Shown here piece after piece: positions 55,626-63,016 of a DNA stretch of 64,000 bases. The notes below the pieces were generated by a model that saw only the letters and a program-made list of their open reading frames with translations, was not told the origin of the DNA and did no database searches. Origin of the DNA: Bifidobacteriaceae bacterium (GTDB lineage Bacteria > Actinomycetota > Actinomycetes > Actinomycetales > WQXJ01). The DNA lies in the NCBI GenBank assembly GCA_031272885.1, contig JAISSX010000019.1, forward strand, positions 1 to 64,000, read 5' to 3'. The position numbers were made by a program, and so were the translations under genes. The first letter of the stretch is position 1. Every line of letters begins with the position of its first letter.

Positions 55626-56750
55626 CTACCGGTAGCTGTCGGTCAGCAGGACACTCCCGCCGTCCACGCCCTTCGCTCCCTGCACGATGTCGCCCGCTTC
55701 CGCCCCGGCAGCCCGCGCCGCCGCGTCGAACTCGCTCAGGCTAGCCACCCGGCCAATCGGCACCGCCTCCAACCCGTAACCGGCCGCCACCGCGATGGCC
55801 CGGGACGCGGCATCGGGCGTCACCAACGCAACCATGCCCACCCCCAGGTTGAGGGTCCGTTCCAAGGAGGCCCAAGCGACATCGCCCACCCGGCGTAGCC
55901 ACTGGAAGACCGGCGGCACCTCCCAGGAGGAACGCGACACAACGGCCCCTAAGCCAGCCGGCAGCACCCGGGCCAGGTTGGCCGCCAACCCGCCGCCGGT
56001 GACGTGCGAGAAGGCGTGCAGCCCATCACCCAGCGCCTCCGCCAGGGCCAGACACGGCCGGGCATACAGCCGGGTTGGTTCCAAGACCTCTTGGCCAAGG
56101 CTGCGGCCAAACTCTTCGATAGGTGTCTCCCACGGCAGCCCCAACCGCGCCACCACGGCCCGCACCAGCGAAAACCCGTTGGAGTGCAGCCCGGACGAAG
56201 GCAGCGCCAACACCACGTCACCGGCCGCCACCCGGTGCGCGCCCAGCAACCGCGGCTGGTCCACCACGCCCACGGCCGCGCCCGCAATGTCGTATTCGTC
56301 CGGTGCCATCACGCCGGGATGCTCCGCCGTCTCGCCGCCTATCAACGCCGTATCCGTGGCCTCACAACCGGCTGCGATTCCGCCCACAATCGAGGCGATC
56401 TTGACCGGGTCGACGTGCCCGGTGGCGATGTAGTCGGTCATGAACAGGGGTCTGGCGCCACACACCACTAGGTCGTCCACCACCATGCCCACCAGGTCAA
56501 GACCCACCGTGTGGTGCACCCCCATGGCTTGGGCAATGGCGATCTTGGTGCCCACGCCATCGGTCGAAGTGGCCAGGATGGGGTGCTCGTAGCCCTTCAG
56601 GTCCAGGGCGTCCCACAGGCCGGCGAAACCGCCCACGCCACCCAGTACAGACGGGCCATGGGTCCGCCCCACAGCCGCCTTCATCAGTTCGACGGCCTTG
56701 TCCCCGGCCGCCACGTCAACGCCGGCGGCCGCATAGGCATCACCGCTCAC
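55626..56750 (-). CDS. purM: Phosphoribosylaminoimidazole synthetase (AIR synthetase)
   Basis: 374 aa. GTG at 56750 overlapping the purF stop (GTGA), encoding SGDAYAAAGVDVAAGDKAVELM; the open frame above it is inside purF. ATP site in LGGVGGFAGLWD, then HPILATSTDGVGTKIAIA and ALIGGETAEHPGVM. Fifth step of purine synthesis. Confidence 0.94.
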   Translation of the reverse strand: MSGDAYAAAGVDVAAGDKAVELMKAAVGRTHGPSVLGGVGGFAGLWDALDLKGYEHPILATSTDGVGTKIAIAQAMGVHHTVGLDLVGMVVDDLVVCGARPLFMTDYIATGHVDPVKIASIVGGIAAGCEATDTALIGGETAEHPGVMAPDEYDIAGAAVGVVDQPRLLGAHRVAAGDVVLALPSSGLHSNGFSLVRAVVARLGLPWETPIEEFGRSLGQEVLEPTRLYARPCLALAEALGDGLHAFSHVTGGGLAANLARVLPAGLGAVVSRSSWEVPPVFQWLRRVGDVAWASLERTLNLGVGMVALVTPDAASRAIAVAAGYGLEAVPIGRVASLSEFDAAARAAGAEAGDIVQGAKGVDGGSVLLTDSYR

Positions 56751-58273
56751 GGCAGCTCCAAGGCGCTGGCGCCACCCACGCCGGGCGCCACCACTTGCAG
56801 CCCGTCCGGCGAATGGTCTAGGCGGGATTCCAGCAGGTACTTGCCGAACTCGTGGGCCTCGGGCTGCACCTCGATGGGGTATTGGCCGGTGAAACAGGCC
56901 GTGCACAGGCCGGCCGCTTCCTGCCCGGTGGCCGCGATCAAGCCCTCCAGGGAGATGTAGCCCAGGGAATCGGCTTCGATCGAATGGCAGATCTCGGTCA
57001 CGTCCAGGCCGGTGGCGATCAGCTCGGCCCGGGTGGCGAAGTCGATGCCGTAGAAGCACGGCCACATCACGGGCGGCGAGGAGATCCGCACATGGACCTC
57101 GGCCGCACCGGCCTGACGCAGCATCCGTACCACGGCCCGCTGCGTGTTGCCGCGCACAATCGAATCATCCACCACGATCAGCCGCTGGCCGCGGATGACT
57201 TCCTTCAACGGGTTCAGCTTCAACCGGATGCCCAACTGGCGGATGGTCTGGCTAGGCTGGATGAAGGTGCGGCCCACGTAGGCGTTCTTGGTCAGGCCTT
57301 GGGCAAACTCGATGCGGCTTTCGGCCGCGTAGCCGATGGCGGCCGGCGTGCCCGATGAAGGTACCGGGATCACCAGGTCGGCTTCGACCGGGTATTCGCG
57401 CGCCAGGGTGCGGCCCATCTCGATGCGGGCGGCGTTGACCAGCCGGCCGTTCAGCACCGTGTCCGGCCGCGACAGGTAGACGTATTCGAACAGGCAGGCG
57501 GCCGGCGTGGCCGGGGCGAAACGCGACGTCCGCAGGCCGTTCTCATCGATCGCCACCAGTTCGCCCGGCTGCACGTCACGCACGTAGACGGCACCCACAA
57601 TGTCCAACGCCGCCGTCTCCGAGGCCACCACCCAGCCCTTCTCCAGGCGCCCCACCGCCAGCGGCCGCACCCCGAACGGGTCGCGCGCCGCATACAGCGT
57701 GGTCTCATCCATGAACACCACCGAGAAGGCGCCCTGAACCCGCGGCAGCAAGGCCAGCGCGGTCTGTTCCAGCGTGTGGTCCATGTCCCCCGCCAGCAGG
57801 GCCGTCAGCACGGCCGTGTCGGTGTTGCATTGACCGGCCAACTTGGGGTCCCGCAAGGCCAGTTCGTCCGCCAGTTGCCGGGTGTTGGTGAGGTTCCCGT
57901 TGTGGGCCAGCGCGATGGTGCCACCGGCCGTGGGGCCCAGCGTCGGTTGGGCGTTCTCCCAGGTGGAACCGCCCGTCGTGGAGTAGCGGGTATGCCCGAT
58001 GGCGATGTGTCCCACCAAGGCGTTGAGGGCAGATTCATCGAACACCTGGGACACCAGGCCCATGTCCTTGAAAACCTGGATGCGCCGGCCGTTGGAGGTG
58101 GCAATACCGGCCGATTCCTGGCCGCGGTGCTGCAGCGCGTACAGCCCGAAGTAGGTCAGTTTGGCGGCCTCTTCACCGGGCGGGGCCCACACCCCGAATA
58201 CGCCGCACTCGTCTTGGGGGCCCTTTTCGCCCGGCAACAGATCATGTCCAAGGCGTCCGTCTCCGCGTGGCAC
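56747..58273 (-). CDS. purF: Amidophosphoribosyltransferase
   Basis: 508 aa, first committed purine enzyme. The GTG at 58273 encodes the conserved actinobacterial lead PRGDGRL...LPGEKGPQDECGVFG; the propeptide is removed to expose Cys23. PRPP loop VVDDSIVRGNT. Late cysteines (GLCTACFTGQYP, and the Cys of VMWPCFYG) match the B. subtilis type with a [4Fe-4S] cluster. Only 17 bases follow the feoC-like gene. Confidence 0.95.
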   Translation of the reverse strand: MPRGDGRLGHDLLPGEKGPQDECGVFGVWAPPGEEAAKLTYFGLYALQHRGQESAGIATSNGRRIQVFKDMGLVSQVFDESALNALVGHIAIGHTRYSTTGGSTWENAQPTLGPTAGGTIALAHNGNLTNTRQLADELALRDPKLAGQCNTDTAVLTALLAGDMDHTLEQTALALLPRVQGAFSVVFMDETTLYAARDPFGVRPLAVGRLEKGWVVASETAALDIVGAVYVRDVQPGELVAIDENGLRTSRFAPATPAACLFEYVYLSRPDTVLNGRLVNAARIEMGRTLAREYPVEADLVIPVPSSGTPAAIGYAAESRIEFAQGLTKNAYVGRTFIQPSQTIRQLGIRLKLNPLKEVIRGQRLIVVDDSIVRGNTQRAVVRMLRQAGAAEVHVRISSPPVMWPCFYGIDFATRAELIATGLDVTEICHSIEADSLGYISLEGLIAATGQEAAGLCTACFTGQYPIEVQPEAHEFGKYLLESRLDHSPDGLQVVAPGVGGASALELP

Positions 58274-58290
58274 CCCCCTATGGTGTCACA

Positions 58291-58506
58291 TCAAACCGAG
58301 GCGGCACCGCATGCCGCGCTCAGCGAACAAGTGCCACACAGGCTGGGAGGCGTGGGGGCGTCATCGGGCACTGGGCAGCCCTTGGCCCGCAGAGCCAGCC
58401 GGCCCATGGTGGCCACCAGGTCCTCCGGCAGGTGCAGCCGCAAGGCGACCTGACGTACCGGCAGGCCACGGGCCAGTAGCCGGGTGGCCTGGGCATACAG
58501 GCTCAC
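58291..58506 (-). CDS. feoC: FeoC-like protein
   Basis: 71 aa from GTG at 58506, overlapping the feoB stop (GTGA). N-terminal winged-helix-like part (1-42, LLARGLPVRQVALRLHLPED), then Cys44, Cys57, Cys60, Cys66 (CGTCSLSAAC), as in Fe-S-type FeoC. FeoC proteins regulate or stabilise FeoB. One motif copy (58362-58371) encodes the PDDAP linker. Confidence 0.72.
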   Translation of the reverse strand: MSLYAQATRLLARGLPVRQVALRLHLPEDLVATMGRLALRAKGCPVPDDAPTPPSLCGTCSLSAACGAASV

Positions 58507-60566
58507 AGCAGCGCCCCGATCTGATACACCAGCACGGCCAACACCCAAGACAGAACCAGGGACAGGGTGAGCCCTCGCAGCACCGGTTTCCAGCCGAACA
58601 GCCGGCGCATCTCGGCCACCGTCACCATGCAGGGGGTGTAGCCAAGGGCGAAAAACATGTAGGCCAGGGCCGCCGGGCCGGGGTGCCCGCCGGAGGAGCG
58701 GTCCAGCGCCGCCCACACCTGATCCGCCAACGTGCCCGGCTCGCTGGGGTCTTCCGGTTCTTCCATGCCGAAGGTGGTGGCCAGCGTGCCCACGGCCGCC
58801 TCTTTGGCCACGAACCCGGTCATCAGCGAGGCCGTGGCGTGCCAGTCATCGAAACCGGCCGCCGCGAACACGGGCGCCACCGCCTTGGCCGCCACCCCCA
58901 GCACGGAATGCTCGGCCGGCACGTCTGGGCCGATCGAGTAGCCGGCCGCGGTAGGGATAGACAGCAGGCCCCAGATCGCCACGCACAGGATCAAGATGAC
59001 CTGCCCGGCCTTGAGCGTGAAGTCGCGGCAGCGCAGCACCACCGACCGGGCCAGCGGCAGGGGACGCGGCACCTGGTAGGGCGGCAACACCAGGATCAGC
59101 GGCTCGCGGCCCACCCCGCGGAAGGCGGTGCCACGCAACGCCAGGCCGATCAACACGATCAGCAAGCCCGAAACCAGATACATCCCGAACACCACCGTGC
59201 CGGCGTGCTCCGGGAAGAAAACCGAGGCCATGAACAGAAAAATCACCAGCCGTGCCGTGCATGAGGCGTACGGCACCAGCAGGCCGGTCAGCAGCCGTTG
59301 GCGGGCGTTGGGCAGGGTCTTGGTGGCGGCCAGCGCCGGCAGGTTGCAGCCGAAGCCGATCACCAGGGGCAGCACGGCCCGCCCATCCAGCCCGATACCC
59401 CGCATGGCTCGGTCCGCCACCAGGGCAGCGCGCGCCATGTAGCCGGAATCCTCCAGCAGGGCGATGGCCAAGAACATGATGGCCATCAGCGGCAGGAAGC
59501 TGACTACCACGCCCACCCCGGCCAGCACACCGTCTACCAGCAGCGATTCCAGCCAGCCGCCGCCCCAGCCGATAGCCGCCAGGCCTTGGCTGAGCCAGCC
59601 GGCCAGTGTCTCGGTGACGAAACCCTCGAACAGGTCTTGCAGCGGGGCCGCCACCACCGTGGTCAGTTCGAACACGCCCCACAGCACCGCCAGGAACACC
59701 GGCAGGCCAATCCACCAGGTCAACAGCCAGTGGTCTACCCGGTCGCTGAAATGCCGAGTAGGTGGCCGGTCCAGTTGGGCCTGCCCGATGACGTCACTCA
59801 CCCACTCGAAGAGCGGTTCGGCCTGGGTTTCCAGCAGGGCAGTTGGGTCGCTCAGGTGGCCGATGTCGTCCGGCTGGCCGGCGCCGGCCGGGTCGCCGGG
59901 TGCCGGGGGCAAGGTGACGGTGCAGCGGGGCCGCTCGGGCGCCTCAAGCGCCGCCTTGACGGCGGCGGCCAGATCGGCCGCGCCCTTCGACCGGCGCGGG
60001 TTGACCTCCACCACCGGCACACCCAGGATGCCGGCCAGCAACTGAGGTTCGGCGGCAATCCCCCGGCCGCGGGCGACATCGGCCATCGAGAGGGCCACGA
60101 TCACAGGCACCTGAAGCAACGCCAACTGGCCCAACAGATAGAGGGAGGAGGCCGGCGCGTTGGCGTCCACCATGGCGATGGCCAGGTCGGGGCCGGTGCG
60201 GGGTCCAAGAGCGGCCGGGCGGGCAGGTGCCTTGGCCTCGGCCAGGGCGGGGCTGACGGCACCGGCGGTGACAGCCTCGTCCGGGCTTTGGGCGATCAGC
60301 GAATAGGTGCCCGGCAGGTCAACCAGTTGGACGTGGGTGGTGCGGTCCAGTTTCCAGTGGCCGGCGGCGAAGCTGACCGTGGTGCGCGGCGCGTTCATGG
60401 TCTTCTGGCTGGCGCCGGTCAACAGGTTGAACAGGGTGGACTTGCCCACATTGGGGTTGCCTACCAGGACTACGCGCGGTTCGTGGGGTTGGCCCGGTGC
60501 GCCCGCGGATGCCGCTGTGACCGCCTGCGTTGCTGGGTCGCAGTGGGTCGAGTGGTGTGGGCTCAC
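58503..60566 (-). CDS. feoB: Ferrous iron transporter FeoB
   Basis: 687 aa. N-terminal GTPase: G1 GNPNVGKST (near 37-45), G3 DLPGTYSL, and a helical linker, then the membrane part with Gate motifs (GFGCNLPALAATKTL; the Cys is on the iron path). An Ala/Pro-rich loop replaces the usual G4-G5 spacing. GTG start overlapping feoA. Confidence 0.94.
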   Translation of the reverse strand: MSPHHSTHCDPATQAVTAASAGAPGQPHEPRVVLVGNPNVGKSTLFNLLTGASQKTMNAPRTTVSFAAGHWKLDRTTHVQLVDLPGTYSLIAQSPDEAVTAGAVSPALAEAKAPARPAALGPRTGPDLAIAMVDANAPASSLYLLGQLALLQVPVIVALSMADVARGRGIAAEPQLLAGILGVPVVEVNPRRSKGAADLAAAVKAALEAPERPRCTVTLPPAPGDPAGAGQPDDIGHLSDPTALLETQAEPLFEWVSDVIGQAQLDRPPTRHFSDRVDHWLLTWWIGLPVFLAVLWGVFELTTVVAAPLQDLFEGFVTETLAGWLSQGLAAIGWGGGWLESLLVDGVLAGVGVVVSFLPLMAIMFLAIALLEDSGYMARAALVADRAMRGIGLDGRAVLPLVIGFGCNLPALAATKTLPNARQRLLTGLLVPYASCTARLVIFLFMASVFFPEHAGTVVFGMYLVSGLLIVLIGLALRGTAFRGVGREPLILVLPPYQVPRPLPLARSVVLRCRDFTLKAGQVILILCVAIWGLLSIPTAAGYSIGPDVPAEHSVLGVAAKAVAPVFAAAGFDDWHATASLMTGFVAKEAAVGTLATTFGMEEPEDPSEPGTLADQVWAALDRSSGGHPGPAALAYMFFALGYTPCMVTVAEMRRLFGWKPVLRGLTLSLVLSWVLAVLVYQIGALL

Positions 60567-60802
60567 GCCGCCGCTGCGAGGTTCAGGGGGCGGGTCACAA
60601 CCAGCGCGGCAGTGGCCTTGTCAAGGGCCAGCCGTTGCCCGCCGCAGGCCACCACAGTGCCGCCGAACACGGTGCGCTTGAGCACGCAGATGACGCAGCC
60701 GGGACGCAGGCCAAGCTCGCCTAGACGCAACGTGGTCTTGGCGTCCAGCGGGGCGCTTTCGACACACAGTTGGGCGCCAATGGGCGCGTCGGCGAGCTTC
60801 AC
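60563..60802 (-). CDS. feoA: Ferrous iron transport protein FeoA
   Basis: 79 aa SH3-like protein, needed for FeoB activity. Patterns LGELGLRPGCVICVL and GGQRLALDKATAALV. GTG start; a TAGCAT box (60815-60810) ends 7 bases before it, suggesting a leaderless mRNA. An IdeR-type box lies immediately upstream. Confidence 0.92.
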   Translation of the reverse strand: MKLADAPIGAQLCVESAPLDAKTTLRLGELGLRPGCVICVLKRTVFGGTVVACGGQRLALDKATAALVVTRPLNLAAAA

Positions 60803-60819
60803 ACCACCGATGCTAGCAC

Positions 60820-60838
60820 TTAGGCAAGGCTTACCTCA
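60820..60838. promoter_or_regulatory. IdeR/DtxR-type iron box ahead of feoA
   Basis: TTAGGCAAGGCTTACCTCA matches the 19-base iron box TTAGGTTAGGCTAACCTAA at 15 positions and covers the -35 region of the feoA promoter. Iron-loaded regulator bound here would shut down feoABC. Confidence 0.78.
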
Positions 60839-60863
60839 TCCGCCCCCTTCTGCCCCCCCTCTC

Positions 60864-61026
60864 CTCACGAAAGGTCAATTCCGTCAGCCGACCTTCTGGT
60901 CATCCCGGGCTTGACCCGGGATCTCAAGCCGCTGACCTGCACAAACGCTAAGACTCCGACTCAAGGCCGGGATGACAAGCTGGCGGAATTGACCTTTCGT
61001 GCCGGAAAAGTGACCTTTCGCGAGGA
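60864..61026 (-). repeat. GAAAGGTCA composite inverted repeat, copy 4
   Basis: Arms ACGAAAGGTCAATTCCGT (60867-60884) and its inverse (60983-61000), then half-unit AAAGTGACCTTTCGCGAGGA (61007-61026). The spacer holds a perfect TCCCGGGCTTGACCCGGGA palindrome (60903-60921) and GCTGACCTGCACA. Nearly all of it is inside the open frame of apbE. Confidence 0.88.
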
Positions 61027-61858
61027 GGGGGGTCACCATGACGGCTGCCCCGGTTACCATGACGGCTTCCCAGGGGGCGGGGGCCTGGCGGGCGTAGTGC
61101 CTGGTCAGGGCCTCGGGGCCACCAATCATCAGGGCGGTGGACCAGGCTTCGGCCACCATCCCGGCTCCGGGCACGTCAGGGCCAACCACCACCGTCACCG
61201 CGAGCGCCTGGGCGCCCTCGCCGCGCACCTCCAGGCCGGTGCGCGGGTCAACCAGGTGGCCGGGCGCCTCATCCAGGCCCGAGGTCGAGAGCGACGCCCC
61301 AGGCGCCAACTCCACCACGCCGTAAGCCGCCTCCCGGTCGTGTCCCGGCGCCCGTAGCCCCACTCGCCACGGCCCGCCACCGGGCCGTTCACCCAGCACA
61401 GCCACTGAGCTGGAACCCAACGACACCAGGGCCGATGTTGCCCCCGCCGCCCGGGCCACGTCCCGCACCTTGTCCGCGATATAGCCCTTGGCAATGCCAC
61501 CCAGGTCGACCGCAAAGCCCGTCCGCACCCGCCAGCGTCCCGTCCCGTCCGTAGTCAACCCGCAAAAACCGCCGCCGGCGGTGGCGTCGAACAGGCCACC
61601 CGTCGCCGCCCAGGCGGAAGCCGCTGCCTCCAGGACGGCCGCCGTATGCGGGCCTACCTCCACCCACTCCCCCAACACTCGGTTCAGGCGCGAGACATCG
61701 GAATCCAGCCGGAAGCGGCTCAGCCGCGCCTCCAGGTGCAGTATGACGTCGCGGCAGGCCGCCACCACCCGTTTCGGGTCCGGCGCCACCACCTCAAGGA
61801 GCACTTCGGTGCCCACCGCCGGAAAGGTGACCCGGGCTACCTGGCCGTCAGGCGCCAT
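60884..61858 (-). CDS. apbE: FAD:protein FMN transferase (ApbE)
   Basis: 324 aa from ATG at 61858 (AAGGTGAGG ahead), overlapping the FMN-binding gene by 11 bases. ApbE core: FDATAGG, FAVDLGGIAKGYIADKV, LVSLGSSSVAVLG, HLVDPRTG and the metal-site AWSTALMIGG. It moves FMN from FAD to Thr/Ser of a target, here most likely the neighbouring lipoprotein. The last 46 residues (LLAKGHFSG... to the stop) are encoded by repeat copy 4 and are probably not part of the native fold. No clear signal peptide. Confidence 0.88.
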   Translation of the reverse strand: MAPDGQVARVTFPAVGTEVLLEVVAPDPKRVVAACRDVILHLEARLSRFRLDSDVSRLNRVLGEWVEVGPHTAAVLEAAASAWAATGGLFDATAGGGFCGLTTDGTGRWRVRTGFAVDLGGIAKGYIADKVRDVARAAGATSALVSLGSSSVAVLGERPGGGPWRVGLRAPGHDREAAYGVVELAPGASLSTSGLDEAPGHLVDPRTGLEVRGEGAQALAVTVVVGPDVPGAGMVAEAWSTALMIGGPEALTRHYARQAPAPWEAVMVTGAAVMVTPLLAKGHFSGTKGQFRQLVIPALSRSLSVCAGQRLEIPGQARDDQKVG

Positions 61859-62303
61859 CGGGCACCTCACCTTGAGCCTGTTGCAGCGCCGCCACCGCCG
61901 CCTCCACAAACTGGTCATGTGCCCAGGTGGCGCCGCTGATCACGTCCACGTCTTGCGGGTAGCCCACCTCAACCAGTTCGGCGGCGTAGATGTCGAACGC
62001 CGCCACCGCCTGCTGGGCGGCACGGTAGTACTCCTGGTTGGCCACCTCGCCGGAAGAATCAGTGCCATAGCTTTCATCCTTCGCCTGGCCGTTAGCCTGG
62101 ATGACCTCGAACTGGGCCGCCGTCACCGCGCCGCCCTCCACGGTCACGGTCAGGTGGCCGATGGCGCCTTCCTCATCCGGGCTGGAGTCAGCCTCATAAA
62201 CGCCGTCCTGCAGCGGTACCGTCTTGTCGATCTGGGGCCCGCCGCAGGCGGCCAACAGCCCCGCCAGGCCGGCCACGCCCGCCAACCCGATAACCCGCCT
62301 CAT
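61848..62303 (-). CDS. FMN-binding-domain lipoprotein
   Basis: 151 aa. Lipobox LAAC with Cys20; FMN-binding domain from about 30 to 143. Flavinylation motif SGAT at 123-126, with Thr126 the likely attachment site for FMN by ApbE. Related single-domain flavolipoproteins carry electrons outside the membrane. Located between the flavin transferase and an ABC transporter. Confidence 0.87.
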   Translation of the reverse strand: MRRVIGLAGVAGLAGLLAACGGPQIDKTVPLQDGVYEADSSPDEEGAIGHLTVTVEGGAVTAAQFEVIQANGQAKDESYGTDSSGEVANQEYYRAAQQAVAAFDIYAAELVEVGYPQDVDVISGATWAHDQFVEAAVAALQQAQGEVPDGA

Positions 62304-63016
62304 GCCGCCACCCCGGCCAGTTCGACCGCTGGAGACCTGGGGTGCACCTTCTGGTCCACCACCCGGCCATGCCCCAACACCACCTGCCGGTCCCCCCGGG
62401 CGGCCACCGCGGCATCGTGCGTCACCACTATCAACGTGGTGCCTTCGGCGTGCAGGGCGTCGAAAATCTCCAACACGATCTGTTCGTTGGCGGCATCCAG
62501 GTTGCCGGTCGGCTCATCCGCCAGCACCAAGGGCGGGCGGTTGATCAGGGCTCGGGCAATGCAGACTCGTTGTTGTTCGCCGCCGGACAGTTGCGACGGC
62601 AGGTGGCCGGCCCGCGCCCCCAAGCCAACCCGTTCCAGAGCGGCCAGGGCCTCGGCCGCGTCCGCCATCGAGTGGTAGTACTGCGCCACCATGACGTTCT
62701 CCAGGGCGGTCAGGTGGCCGATCAGGTGAAACTTCTGGAAGATCAAGCCCACCTGGTTGCGGCGCACCTGAGTGAGGGCCTTCTGGTTCAGGTCCGTCAC
62801 GTCCGTGCCGTTCAGCCAGTAGCGCCCCGCTGTGGGCCGGTCCAGGCAACCCACAATGTTCATCAGGGTGGTCTTGCCACTGCCGGACGGCCCCACCACG
62901 GACAGCCACTGCCCGGCCGGCACCTCCAGCGAGACCGTATCCAGGGCTTTCAGGTCACCGTAGGCCCGGGTCACTTGGTCCAGGTGCACGATGTCGTTCA
63001 GTGGGTTGGTCATCAT
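62300..63016 (-). CDS. ABC transporter ATP-binding protein (MacB/LolD type)
   Basis: 238 aa from ATG at 63016 (63013 also possible; GGGAGGA ahead). Walker A GPSGSGKTT, signature LSGGEQQRVCIARAL, Walker B LVLADEPTGNLD and switch VVTHD. Typical of mechanotransmitting transporters paired with FtsX-like permeases. The frame open to 63541 lies inside the permease gene and is a shadow. Confidence 0.92.
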   Translation of the reverse strand: MMTNPLNDIVHLDQVTRAYGDLKALDTVSLEVPAGQWLSVVGPSGSGKTTLMNIVGCLDRPTAGRYWLNGTDVTDLNQKALTQVRRNQVGLIFQKFHLIGHLTALENVMVAQYYHSMADAAEALAALERVGLGARAGHLPSQLSGGEQQRVCIARALINRPPLVLADEPTGNLDAANEQIVLEIFDALHAEGTTLIVVTHDAAVAARGDRQVVLGHGRVVDQKVHPRSPAVELAGVAA

